Assembly (NCBI RefSeq): GCF_000745425.1
Contig: NZ_JQJH01000005.1
Location: forward strand, 152,178 to 216,177
Length of the DNA: 64,000 nt
DNA from: Beijerinckia mobilis
GTDB taxonomy: Bacteria; Pseudomonadota; Alphaproteobacteria; Rhizobiales; Beijerinckiaceae
Direction: 5' to 3'
Shown here piece by piece: positions 37,326 through 46,133 of this stretch. The notes under the pieces are model-generated. The model was not told the DNA's origin. It worked only from the letters and a program-made list of their open reading frames with translations, and did not search any database. Within the stretch, counting starts at the first letter, position 1, and each line of letters begins with the position of its first letter. A program made the translations under genes and the position numbers.

Positions 37326-38065
37326 AGGCATTGATCCGCGCGTTGTCGGCCGCAATGCGCCCATACGGTCGTCTGTGCGTCTCGTGTCCTAAAGCCTGCC
37401 ATCCCGCTCATGTGGTGAGCAGTGGTGCGTAGAAGTCTTACTGGATCGTTGTATGTCGGATAGGACCTTCGACTTGGCGCAACTGGTGCGACCGTCACTT
37501 GTCACGCAGGAAGTGCGCGGCGATTACGATACCCCAAGGCGAGTCTGTAAGTGTCGGGTTATAGAATGATAACGGCGGTTCGCTGTGCCGTTTGGCGTCA
37601 TGCGGCAATCAGCGGGACGATCGGACGGTAGCGGGAAATCGGCCGGGTTATTTCCGCTTCGTACCCAAAATAGTCGCTAAGGTGTGATCCACCGGATCCC
37701 GAAAGCCGCCCTTCGTTCAGAGGGCGTCCGAGTGAATGGAAACGGATGAAAGCGTCGCGCCTTCACACAGGAGCGTCGTTCCGAGCGCAGGTATCAATGC
37801 GCCTTCCATCGAGGCGATCAGAACCACGATGGAGCAAGGCACGCAGATGACCGATTCTGCTTCGTGATTGAAGGTCAGGTATTTCAGTCCCTTCTGCACA
37901 AGCAATCTATCCTCCCGAACTGCGCGCCGGCAGAACAAGGCTGAGCTACATCAAAAATAGAGTAATTTACCGCATGAAGCCTCCAATTCGGACCTGACCG
38001 ACCACGGGTAGTCCTTCCGATAAAATAGTGTTTCGCGTACGTTCCTTCGGGATAGGGGAGAAAAC
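37326..38065. other. 740-bp gene-poor region upstream of the helicase-nuclease gene
   Basis: No gene is supported. The reverse frame 37717-37938 gives 73 residues without a family match. The last bases carry GGGGAGAAAAC, the ribosome-binding site of the next gene. Confidence 0.45.
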
Positions 38066-40948
38066 ATGAAGAGTGACTTGCCCTCCGGTCACGGATTAGC
38101 AGCGAATGTGCGTGCGATCCCTGGCCTTGTGCCGGTTGAGAACAGTTCCACTTCTATCACCGATGTTCAATTTGACGCGCTGGCGGCCGGCGTCGCGCGA
38201 GGGGAAAATGTCCTCGTCAGCGCACCAACATCGACTGGCAAGACGCTGATCGGCTGGTGGACGATCGCCTCCTCGCGCGCAGCAGGAGGGCGTGCAGTCT
38301 ATCTGGTATCCCATCGCACCCTCGCCAAACAGAAGTTTGAGGAGGCACAGCGGCTATTCCTCGACACGCTCCTCGACGGGGACCGATCCCAAATCGTGTG
38401 CGCGACTGGAGACGCGGTGGAGGATGCATCTAGCAGGAAGACCAGCGCTCCGCTCGCAGCCAGCATCGTGATCGCGACGTACGAGAAATATCTTGGCTGC
38501 CTCTCGACGGGCGGGCCACCGCGCGATCTGAGCGACGTGACCTTTGTCTGTGATGAGGTTCAGCTCATCGGCGACAAGACGCGGGGTAAGACCGTCGAGC
38601 TCCTGCTCACCTTGCTGAAGCGAGCCGGATGGCGGCAGTTCCTCGGCCTTTCAGCGGTGCTCTCCGATAAGGATGCGAGTGACCTAGCTTCCTGGCTATC
38701 ACTGCGCCTCGTGCGCAATCCTGCGCGCGAGAAGGCGCTTGAGCTGACCTGCCGCACCGCCAACACAGCTTATTCCATATTATTCGCGCCATCGTACGAT
38801 GGCGAATGGCAAGTCGACCATTCTCATCAGACCATCGAGACGCTGGGCATCGTTCGGGAGCTGCTCTGCAACGCTGATCAAAAGCCGGTGATCGTCTTTT
38901 GCATGAAGGTCGATGAGACATTCGAGCTGGCCGCATCGCTGGCGGCACAATTGCCACTTTCGGCTCCGGTCGTCCCATCGCCGGGGCTGGAGATTGGACC
39001 GGAGCTGCTCAACCTGCTGTCCAAGCGCATCGCGTATCATAACGCCGAGCTGAGCGAGGAGGAGCGGCTCTTCATTGAGCACCTTCTCTCGGCCGGCGCG
39101 ATCGACACCGTGTTCGCAACCTCGACCCTGGCAGCAGGCGTTAACTTTCCGCTCGGCAGCGCGGTGTTCGCGGCCTGGAAGCGATGGAATTCAGACCGTC
39201 GCGAGCGGGTTGCGATCGGCGCAGCCGAGTTTCAGAACATGGCTGGCCGGGTCGGCCGCATGGGGCAGGTCAGCTCGCAGGGGCGCGTGATCGCGACGGC
39301 GGACAACGCCCAGGACGCGAAGCTGCTTCGCAGCCTGATGAACCTCGGATTCCAAGAGGATTTGGGAATCGGTATCAAGCCCGCGGAGTTCGGTCCGCTG
39401 GTGCTACAGATTTTCGCTGGTAATCTTTGCTCAAGCCGCGACGAGGCATTTGGGCTTCTCGCCTCAACCCTCAGCGCGGCGCGCGAGGCCGATCGTAACG
39501 TGGCAGGGCTTGCCCATTGGCGCAGCGCTCTTGATGTTGAGATCGACCGCCTAATCGGGACCGGCTGCTTGCTAGAGGGGCGGTCCAAGATTGTGGTGAC
39601 GACGCTTGGTCTATCGGTTGCTCGCTCGGGTCTCAAACCAGAGACCGCGATCTATTTTTTTGAAGGCTTGGCCAACGCGGCAGATAGCCTTATCGCCATG
39701 TTGCCGACGCCCGAGGACACCGGACAGGAGGACGATTTCCTTTTCATCATGGCGCATGCGGCGCTGGCTTCGCCCGAGTTCAGGCGCGAGGGCGGTGTGC
39801 CAACCAGGGGGATACACTGGCGGATTGGTAATCCGGGCATAATTTCGAACCCCTATGCGCAGCGCCTCGACCGGCTATTGTTCGAACAGCCATGGCTCGC
39901 GGACGTGTCGGCAGCGAATGGCGCCCTGCTGCTTACCAAATGGTCGGCAGGCTGTTCGCGAGACCAGGCGGAAGAGATCATTCCATCGGTCCGCGTAGGC
40001 ACAACCCAAGCCTTGGCCCGCGATATCGCGTGGATCCTGACGGGTATCTCCGAAATCGTGGGTGCGGTGACCGCGCCCGCGCTGGCGGACGAATCGAAGC
40101 CCGAGCTGCTACGTAGCAATGCCGAGCATGTTGTGGCAATCCGTCAGCTCGCCCGCGCGATGCGGCGGCAAGCAGCCCGGATCAGCGCGGGCTTGCCATC
40201 GGAAACCCTGTGGCTAATGTCACTCGACCTTCAACAGTCCCCTCGTCGGCTTTCTCGCAAGCAGATTCTTGCTTTGCGACGCGAAGGCATGGCGCGCGCC
40301 ATCAATCTGATGAGCGGCGCCCCAGAATCCGATCAGGCGCGTCGGCGCGCGCTCGATGCCATCACCAATCCCCAGCTCGCCAACGCCGTTCGAAGCGCCG
40401 CACGACGGTGGAAGATCGAGGATCGGGCATATTGCAAGCGGTTGCACGGCAAGCGTGCGAGCCAATTCGGCGCGTTCGCGGCAATCGAAGCGTTCTATGA
40501 AGCACGTAATGATGCATTTGAAGTCGCCTTTGAAGGGCTATTGAGCTTCGCTGCGATCGATTTCCAAAGGCTGGATGGGCGCGGAAAGATCGGTCATCCC
40601 GACTATCTGGTTAATATCGACGGGCTTCCAGGCCTCGTTTTTGAACTCAAGTCGAAGGCCTCGAACGAGGATGTTGTATCCTATAATCACGCGACCGAGG
40701 TTCTCGCCGCCTCCGAGATCATCGGAATGCGCGACAATTTTTGTATCACCCTCTGCAATCCTGGTATCGAGCCGAGTGTGCCGGCCCTTATTGAGGCATG
40801 CGGCCGGCTGTGTGTGGTAGATGCCTGCGACTTCGCGGAAGCGATCCTGCGCGTCCGTGAAGGGCGACTGACCCGAGCGGATCTCCATAACTGGCTTACC
40901 ACCCCCGGGATAGCGCTACGAGAGGATCTCCCGTCGCCGCCGAGATGA
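38066..40948 (+). CDS. SF2 (Ski2/HelQ-like) helicase fused to a PD-(D/E)XK nuclease
   Basis: A 960-residue protein with a strong GGGGAG site. Helicase motifs in order: APTSTGKT (53-60, motif I), SHRTLAKQK (Ia), DEVQL (163-167, motif II), GLSAVLSD (III), VIVFCMK (IV), FATSTLAAGVNFP (350-362, motif V) and MAGRVGRMGQ (392-401, motif VI). Spacing and motif V resemble Ski2-like helicases such as HelQ and the HamB subunit of Hachiman. A helical middle follows. The C-terminal 120 residues contain HPDYLV (PD at 845-846) and, 14 residues on, FELKSK (E860, K862), a PD-(D/E)XK nuclease core. A single-gene DNA-degrading defence role is inferred. No partner gene is in the operon. Confidence 0.82.
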   Translation: MKSDLPSGHGLAANVRAIPGLVPVENSSTSITDVQFDALAAGVARGENVLVSAPTSTGKTLIGWWTIASSRAAGGRAVYLVSHRTLAKQKFEEAQRLFLDTLLDGDRSQIVCATGDAVEDASSRKTSAPLAASIVIATYEKYLGCLSTGGPPRDLSDVTFVCDEVQLIGDKTRGKTVELLLTLLKRAGWRQFLGLSAVLSDKDASDLASWLSLRLVRNPAREKALELTCRTANTAYSILFAPSYDGEWQVDHSHQTIETLGIVRELLCNADQKPVIVFCMKVDETFELAASLAAQLPLSAPVVPSPGLEIGPELLNLLSKRIAYHNAELSEEERLFIEHLLSAGAIDTVFATSTLAAGVNFPLGSAVFAAWKRWNSDRRERVAIGAAEFQNMAGRVGRMGQVSSQGRVIATADNAQDAKLLRSLMNLGFQEDLGIGIKPAEFGPLVLQIFAGNLCSSRDEAFGLLASTLSAAREADRNVAGLAHWRSALDVEIDRLIGTGCLLEGRSKIVVTTLGLSVARSGLKPETAIYFFEGLANAADSLIAMLPTPEDTGQEDDFLFIMAHAALASPEFRREGGVPTRGIHWRIGNPGIISNPYAQRLDRLLFEQPWLADVSAANGALLLTKWSAGCSRDQAEEIIPSVRVGTTQALARDIAWILTGISEIVGAVTAPALADESKPELLRSNAEHVVAIRQLARAMRRQAARISAGLPSETLWLMSLDLQQSPRRLSRKQILALRREGMARAINLMSGAPESDQARRRALDAITNPQLANAVRSAARRWKIEDRAYCKRLHGKRASQFGAFAAIEAFYEARNDAFEVAFEGLLSFAAIDFQRLDGRGKIGHPDYLVNIDGLPGLVFELKSKASNEDVVSYNHATEVLAASEIIGMRDNFCITLCNPGIEPSVPALIEACGRLCVVDACDFAEAILRVREGRLTRADLHNWLTTPGIALREDLPSPPR

Positions 40949-41295
40949 AAATAGCCCTGCCATTTCGCGTGCGGTCCCAGCTCTTCACTCTCATGGCGCC
41001 AGCCACCAACAGCAGCCTACTCTCATTTTCTGCTCCAAAGCGGCCTGACCGCTTAGGGGCTGATCACACCACAAGCAGTCGGCCGGCATCACGCCCAGCG
41101 TAGTTCTTGAGGGGACAGCCGCCTGTTTTTGTCAAAGCCAGCGCGATGCGGGACTGCGTGGACGGGCTCTGGCGCATAGCAAGCCCGCCCCACGAAGGCT
41201 TGAACTTGCCAATCGAGCCGTGTAACGGCAATCTCAGCTCGGCATAGACATTCAGCGGGCATATGCCGGAGCATTCTCTGGTCAGGCGGCAGGAT
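40949..41295. other. Intergenic region, nothing recognised
   Basis: About 350 bases between the helicase-nuclease gene and the transpeptidase gene. Reverse-strand frames here match nothing. Confidence 0.4.
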
Positions 41296-42024
41296 ATGGG
41301 AAACTCCAAATTCATGGTCATGAACGGTGAGAGTGCCAACGCCGGTGGGACGGACGATGTGGCTCTGCCTGGGCTTTCGTCGGAACTTCTCAACCGCCGG
41401 TCGTTTCTGTTCGGCTCTGCCGTCAGTTTCGGCGCGCTTGGCTTAGCCGGTTGCGCGACAATCGATGACACCGGCCGCGCCGAGGCGGCGAAGCTCTATG
41501 GGCCCGTGTCCGACAGGAAATTCCCGATCCCGGCGGTCGATGTCAGCAAGATCAATCCGAAATATTATCGCCGGACCGTGCGCTATGACACGCATGAAGA
41601 GCCCGGTACGATCATCATCGATCCAGCCAATTACTATGTTTACCGCATCGAGGGCGATGGAAACGCCACCCGCTATGGCGCCAATGTTGGCCGTAAGGGG
41701 TTTCTCTGGAGCGGCGAGGCTTATGTCGGGCGCAAGGCGGAATGGGCGACCTGGACCCCGCCCAAGGAGATGATCGAGCGTCAGCCCGAGGCGCGCCAAT
41801 ATGCCGGCGGCATGCCGGGAGGTCTCGATAATCCGCTCGGTGCCCGCACGCTCTATCTTTATCAGAAGGGCGTGTACACGCTTTACACGATCTACAGCAC
41901 CAGCGTTCCCGAATCGATCGGGACCGGCATTACGAGCGGCTGTACCGGCCTTCTCACCCAGGACATGATCGACCTTTATTCACGAACGCCGGTCAAGACG
42001 AAGGTGATCGTCCTGCCGGCATAG
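41296..42024 (+). CDS. YkuD-family L,D-transpeptidase homologue, Tat lipoprotein, altered motif
   Basis: The start is probably ATG 41296 (MGNSKFMVMNGES); ATG 41263 and 41320 are alternatives. The N-terminus carries a twin-arginine motif (LNRRSFLFG), a hydrophobic stretch and a lipobox (GLAGC), so it should be a Tat-exported lipoprotein. The rest is a YkuD domain that, in active enzymes, makes 3-3 cross-links or attaches proteins to peptidoglycan. The catalytic Cys is present in TSGCTGLLTQDMIDLY. However, the usual HGT becomes YST (YTIYSTSVPESIG) and the Arg after GC is replaced (GCTG for GCIR). Catalysis may be altered or lost. Confidence 0.82.
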   Translation: MGNSKFMVMNGESANAGGTDDVALPGLSSELLNRRSFLFGSAVSFGALGLAGCATIDDTGRAEAAKLYGPVSDRKFPIPAVDVSKINPKYYRRTVRYDTHEEPGTIIIDPANYYVYRIEGDGNATRYGANVGRKGFLWSGEAYVGRKAEWATWTPPKEMIERQPEARQYAGGMPGGLDNPLGARTLYLYQKGVYTLYTIYSTSVPESIGTGITSGCTGLLTQDMIDLYSRTPVKTKVIVLPA

Positions 42025-42171
42025 GCAACGTCAGTCCTCTCAGGTCAGGCGCGTCGGTCCAGCCAGGCAAGAACATGGCCGTTTGGTAGCGGATAGGGCC
42101 TTTGTCGCGACATACCATAGACTGGATGAGGGATAAGACGCGATGTAGGCGTGTAGTAGGGCGGCGCTTGT

Positions 42172-42600
42172 CTATTTGCACATGGCGTTGTGGAGCCGGT
42201 CCATCAGATCAACGGCATCTTTCACGGCGTCCGGATGGACAGCGGCCTCCAGCACTGCCTCTACCCGCATCACCTCGGCATTGGCAGCCTCGGCCTTCGC
42301 ATGTCCCTCGGGCGTCAAACGCGCAAGCTGGCGGCGACCGTGATGAACATCCTGTCTACGCTCCACCAGCCTTGATTCTTCCAGTTTCGCCAAAACGCCC
42401 TGCATCGATTGCGGGGTGATGAATGCGCGCTCGGCCAGGTCCGCATTGGTCTGGTCCGGCCTCGCATTCAGTTCGGCCAGTACCGCATATTGGGCAGGAT
42501 TGAGCCCAAGCGGTTTCAGTGCCTCCTCCATACGGCGGTGCAGGGCATGCTGAGCCAGCTTCAGCCGGTATCCCAGCAGCGGTGTCATATCCTTGGTCAT
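42172..42600 (-). CDS. MarR-family transcriptional regulator
   Basis: The start chosen is ATG 42600 (MTKDMTPLLGYRL), because the earlier in-frame start at 42615 lies inside the palindromic operator. The 142-residue protein has the MarR fold: dimerisation helix, recognition region LNPAQYAVLAEL, ADLAERAFITPQSMQGVLAKL, and the wing with ERRQDVHHGRRQLARLTPEG. It is divergent from the VOC gene with the operator between them, so it likely represses both genes and responds to a small ligand. Confidence 0.9.
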   Translation of the reverse strand: MTKDMTPLLGYRLKLAQHALHRRMEEALKPLGLNPAQYAVLAELNARPDQTNADLAERAFITPQSMQGVLAKLEESRLVERRQDVHHGRRQLARLTPEGHAKAEAANAEVMRVEAVLEAAVHPDAVKDAVDLMDRLHNAMCK

Positions 42601-42603
42601 TGC

Positions 42604-42623
42604 AATATAAGGCACCTTATATT
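42604..42623. promoter_or_regulatory. Palindromic MarR operator
   Basis: AATATAAGG, two bases, CCTTATATT: a perfect 9-bp dyad, 20 bases in all, the size and symmetry usual for MarR dimers. It starts four bases upstream of the marR start and lies 45 bases before the VOC start, so occupancy would block both promoters. Confidence 0.8.
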
Positions 42624-42667
42624 ATATCAGCCTCCTGATGTTACCATTCCAAGCCAAGGAGACAACC

Positions 42668-43030
42668 ATGCCCCGACTGATCGGTCCCGATTTCATCGGT
42701 ATCCAAGCCGAAGACCTACAGGCAGCCAGAGCCTTCTATGGCGACAGGCTGGGCCTGCCTGTGCTGCAGGAGAACCCTGAAGCGATAGTCTTCGACAGCA
42801 AGCCTGCTCCCTTCGCAGTCAGAAAGCCTTTGGTGGATCTGGAAGCGGCTCAAGGAAAGCTGGGCTGGGGCATCGCTCTATGGTTCGGCTGCGATGACGC
42901 CGATGCGCTGCATGAGGAATTGAAGGCGGCGGGAATAGTCATCGCCTTTCCGCCGAAGGACGGCCCGTTCGGGCGATATTTCGCATTCCGCGATCCGTTT
43001 GGCTACACGATCACGGTTCATACTATATGA
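42668..43030 (+). CDS. VOC-superfamily (glyoxalase/dioxygenase-fold) protein
   Basis: A 120-residue protein starting MPRLIGPDFIGIQAED with AAGGAG eight bases upstream. It has the paired beta-alpha-beta-beta-beta modules of the vicinal-oxygen-chelate fold (LQAARAFYGDRLGLPVL, and GRYFAFRDPFGYTITVHTI at the end). Members include glyoxalases, fosfomycin-type resistance proteins and extradiol dioxygenases. Pairing with a MarR repressor suggests detoxification of a small electrophile or antibiotic. The usual first metal His is not obvious (FIGIQAED), so binding without metal is possible. Confidence 0.82.
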   Translation: MPRLIGPDFIGIQAEDLQAARAFYGDRLGLPVLQENPEAIVFDSKPAPFAVRKPLVDLEAAQGKLGWGIALWFGCDDADALHEELKAAGIVIAFPPKDGPFGRYFAFRDPFGYTITVHTI

Positions 43031-43387
43031 CGACGCGGTAATGGATGGGTGCCGCCGCCGTGAGTATGTCAAGGTGGCCAAGGCTGGCGGCTTTTGCCAG
43101 TTCTGCCACGGCCGGGAAACGCCGGTTCGGAAGATGTTGGCTGGAGATGGCGTGGTTTATTATTCGCCGCGCGAACACATGGGTGACGGCGCGCATTCGC
43201 GCCTTCACAGGCGGACTTCGACTCGATCGCAAAGTGGTGATCAGGGGAAATATCGGGCTTATAGAGGGAAATCGACAAGCTTTGGCGGACTGTCCGGAAC
43301 GTCTCCATTTAAGCGTAGAATGGCCAAGGCCGGCCTTCGTTCATTCAATCCAGCCCGGCTTACGAGGACGATCCTTCTCTTGGGGTT
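43031..43387. other. Intergenic region, no supported gene
   Basis: About 360 bases between convergent genes. Several short frames overlap on both strands and none is recognisable. Confidence 0.4.
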
Positions 43388-44428
43388 TCACTCCAGGTTC
43401 TGAAGCAATCGCGCGGCAAGGTCGCGAGCTGTGCGCGCCGCGCCCATCAGGGTGGCGGAACCGGGGCCAGTCCAATCGCCATAGCCCGCAAGCCAGAGGC
43501 GCGGCTCCTTGACGGCCCGCTGATCCTTCACAAGAACTTTGCCATCACCTTCGATGACATCAAGCGCCCGAAGATGTTCGAGTGCCGGCAGAAAGCCCGT
43601 GCACCAGATGATGGAATCAACGGCCAATTGCGACTTGTCCTGCCAGATGACCCCGGTCTCGATCATGCGCTCGAACGGCCTGACAGACACAAGGTCCCCG
43701 CGTGCCCTGGCTTCCTTCACCGGCGGGACGACCACGATATCACCGATACCTCCGACTGGTTCGTCATTCGCGCCGGCTTTCATGCGGGCTACGGCACGCT
43801 CAAACAGGACATGGCCGTCTACGTCGTCTGGCAGGAACAGAGGATCATGCGTGGTGACCCAGAGCGCATGCGACAGCGGAGCGACCTCAGCCATGATCTG
43901 TGCGCCGCTGTTGCCCCCTCCTACAACGAGTACGATTTGCCCGGCGAAGTCTTCCGGCCTCACATAATGCGCAGAGTGGATCTGATGCCCCCGGAACAAG
44001 TCGCGCCCCGGAATTTCAGGCACATAAGGATGTGACCAGGTGCCGGTTGCGCTGACGACGCTACCTCCTGCGAACTGTCCGGCATGGGTCTGCACCTCGA
44101 GCCAGTGATCCGCCCGCTCTATCGAGGCTACTTCCAGAGGGCGCTTGATTGGCAGATCGTAACGAACCTCGTAGCGACTCAGATAGTCGATCACATCATC
44201 GCGCGTAGGATAGCCCGCATGCCGGGGTGGTGGCATCAGCCAACCCGGCAATGAACTGTAGCCTGCGGGGGAAAATAGCCGCAAGGAGTCCCAGCCATGG
44301 CGCCACGCTCCGCCCGCTTCATCGCCTGCGTCCAGAATGAGAAAATCAGCCTTCGCTCGCTTCAGGTAATAACCGAGCGCAAGGCCCATCTGGCCACCAC
44401 CAACGATGATTACATCATGTTTTTCCAT
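43388..44428 (-). CDS. FAD/NADPH-dependent flavoprotein monooxygenase, ArsO-like
   Basis: A 346-residue protein with an N-terminal FAD-binding site (VIIVGGGQMGLALGYYL), a central NADPH site (IVLVVGGGNSGAQIMAEV), and SATGTWSHPYVPEIPG between them, as in class B flavin monooxygenases and YUC/CzcO-type oxidoreductases. It is the last gene of an operon with an arsR-type regulator, a permease and a thioredoxin-like protein. This is the context of ArsO in arsenic clusters, so a role in arsenical metabolism is inferred. The start (44428) lies four bases after the upstream stop. Confidence 0.82.
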   Translation of the reverse strand: MEKHDVIIVGGGQMGLALGYYLKRAKADFLILDAGDEAGGAWRHGWDSLRLFSPAGYSSLPGWLMPPPRHAGYPTRDDVIDYLSRYEVRYDLPIKRPLEVASIERADHWLEVQTHAGQFAGGSVVSATGTWSHPYVPEIPGRDLFRGHQIHSAHYVRPEDFAGQIVLVVGGGNSGAQIMAEVAPLSHALWVTTHDPLFLPDDVDGHVLFERAVARMKAGANDEPVGGIGDIVVVPPVKEARARGDLVSVRPFERMIETGVIWQDKSQLAVDSIIWCTGFLPALEHLRALDVIEGDGKVLVKDQRAVKEPRLWLAGYGDWTGPGSATLMGAARTARDLAARLLQNLE

Positions 44429-44432
44429 GGTG

Positions 44433-44669
44433 TCAGGCTTGGAGCCAGCGCCTGAGATCGTCTTCCTTGGGCAAGCCGCCAGAGTGTACGACCTTGCCGT
44501 TGATCACGATACCGGGTGTCGAGACGATGCCGTACTTCGCCATTTCGGCGTAGTCGGTCACTTTTTCGATCGCGATTTCAAGCCCGAGATCACGGGCTGC
44601 GGCCTCAACCATGTCCTGCGCTGCCTGGCACCGCTTGCAGCCAGGGCCGAGCACCTTGATGTCTTTCAT
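44433..44669 (-). CDS. Small thioredoxin-family redox protein
   Basis: A 78-residue protein starting MKDIKVLGPGCKRCQ at ATG 44669 with AAAGGG upstream. The redox pair CKRC and the cis-Pro region STPGIVINGKVVHSG define the glutaredoxin-like thioredoxin_3 family (redox-active disulfide protein 2). It typically accompanies UPF0718 permeases and arsenic genes and may deliver electrons or metalloid to the permease. It sits 13 bases after the permease stop and four before the flavoprotein start. Confidence 0.9.
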   Translation of the reverse strand: MKDIKVLGPGCKRCQAAQDMVEAAARDLGLEIAIEKVTDYAEMAKYGIVSTPGIVINGKVVHSGGLPKEDDLRRWLQA

Positions 44670-44682
44670 GGGGAAGCCCTTT

Positions 44683-45738
44683 CTAGGAATAGAGCGCGTT
44701 GAACAGGTAGCCCACGGCAAGGATGCCGCAGCCTACAACTGCGATAAACACGGCGATCAGCTTGATGCTGAGCACCTTGCGCAGGATGATCATTTCGGGA
44801 AGGGAAAGCGCGATCACCGACATCATGAAGGCCAGCACGGTGCCCAGCGCAGCTCCCTTATCCAGAAGCGCCTCGATCACCGGAATGATTCCGGCTGCAT
44901 TGGAATACATCGGAATACCCAGCAAGACCGCGGCCGGAACGGACCACCAGGCATTGGCGCCCATGATCCCGGAAAGCAGGGCCGCTGGCACGTAGCCGTG
45001 GATAAAGGCTCCGGCGGCGATCCCGGCAATGAGCCAGTACCAGACCTTGCCGACAATCTCCTTGACCGCTTCCCAACCGGCTTCGAACCTGTCTACCCAG
45101 CTGATGTGTTCATCCTCAATGTCCACATCCCCGGCACGCACCTCGCGCACCCAGGGTTCGAGCCAGCCTTCCAGATGCAGCCGGCCGATCACCCATCCCG
45201 AAACAATCGCCACGCCGAGACCGAAGGCGAGATAGGTGAGGGCGACTTGCCAGCCAACGAGCACGAACAGAAGCCCCAGGGCAATCTCGTTGACCATGGG
45301 CGCCGCGATCAGGAACGAGAAGGTTACGCCCAGCGGAACGCCTGCCGACACGAAACCGACAAACAACGGCACTGCCGAACAGGAACAGAAAGGTGTGACG
45401 ATGCCCAGATGCGCCGCCGCTATGTTGGCCAGTCCCTCGCGCTTGCCAGCCAGGAGTGCGCGGGTACGCTCTGGTGAAAAGAAGCTACGCACCACACCCA
45501 TGGCAAAGACCACCAGCGTCAGAAGCATCAGGACCTTGGGCGTATCGTAGAAGAAGAATTCCACCGACGCGGCAAGGTGAGTGCCCTGCTTGATCGGCAT
45601 CAGTGCGACCAGCCATTGGGAAAACAGCTGCAGCTTCGCATAGATCGCGAACCATGCAACAAGCGCGATGGCGATTCCCACGAACCACACGGCTTGAGAT
45701 TTTCGGGCCTGGCCCAGAGATGCGGCAAGCGTGGTCAT
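44683..45738 (-). CDS. UPF0718/DUF318 permease (ArsP-like)
   Basis: A 351-residue membrane protein with about eight to ten spans. The strongly conserved cytoplasm-facing segment HLGIVTPFCSCSAVPLFVGF with its CSCS motif, followed by PMVNEIALGLLF, defines the UPF0718 family. Campylobacter ArsP, a member, exports trivalent methylated and aromatic arsenicals; others have been linked to Cu or Zn. The start ATG 45738 lies one base after the stop of the broken arsR frame. Context supports metalloid efflux, but the substrate is not proven. Confidence 0.87.
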   Translation of the reverse strand: MTTLAASLGQARKSQAVWFVGIAIALVAWFAIYAKLQLFSQWLVALMPIKQGTHLAASVEFFFYDTPKVLMLLTLVVFAMGVVRSFFSPERTRALLAGKREGLANIAAAHLGIVTPFCSCSAVPLFVGFVSAGVPLGVTFSFLIAAPMVNEIALGLLFVLVGWQVALTYLAFGLGVAIVSGWVIGRLHLEGWLEPWVREVRAGDVDIEDEHISWVDRFEAGWEAVKEIVGKVWYWLIAGIAAGAFIHGYVPAALLSGIMGANAWWSVPAAVLLGIPMYSNAAGIIPVIEALLDKGAALGTVLAFMMSVIALSLPEMIILRKVLSIKLIAVFIAVVGCGILAVGYLFNALYS

Positions 45739-45739
45739 G

Positions 45740-46081
45740 TCAGGCAGCTTTCTTCTGGTTGGTGGCATCGGATCGCGGCGGCAGGGCATCCAGGACATCC
45801 TCGATGATGGCGGCCCACTCATCAGGGAGGTCGACGCTCTTGCGATAGCGCACCCATTGCGCGTCCCTGCTGTCGGTCAGCAAACACCAGCCCGCTTCAG
45901 ACGCTGCATGTGGCGTGACATGCGCGATTGTGTCACTGCGAGCCGATCCATCAGTTCACACACAGTGTTCCTCGCCGTCCCAGACGATTTGCAGCGCGCG
46001 CAGTCGCGTCGGTTCTGTAAGCGCGCTCAGCAGGTCATCGATGTGCTTGCTTATGCCGGTTTCATATGCGGTAGGGCGCAT
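45740..46081 (-). pseudogene. arsR-type repressor gene with two compensating frameshifts
   Basis: From ATG 46081 the frame reads ISKHIDDLLSALTEPTRL, then RALQIVWDGEEHC, clear ArsR/SmtB N-terminal sequence, then V and stop (TGA 45958-45956). In another frame homology resumes as CELMDRLAVTQSRMSRHMQR (recognition helix) and ends at KRAGV. One more shift, near a TTT run at about 45880, restores the first frame with LLTDSRDAQWVRYRKSVDLP. The first break is explained by loss of one TG from a TG repeat, the second by loss of one T. A functional repressor is unlikely, so the operon downstream may be constitutive. Confidence 0.8.
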
Positions 46082-46133
46082 ATGCGCCTTGACGCAGATC
46101 AACTTAGCATAGGCCGCCAAAAATCCATCGAAT

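Noticed and set aside
39850..39870. Possible second copy of the tRNA 3' end (TTCGAACCCC) inside the helicase gene as an att site
   Set aside because: Only about ten bases match and it lies inside an intact coding region; chance is more likely.
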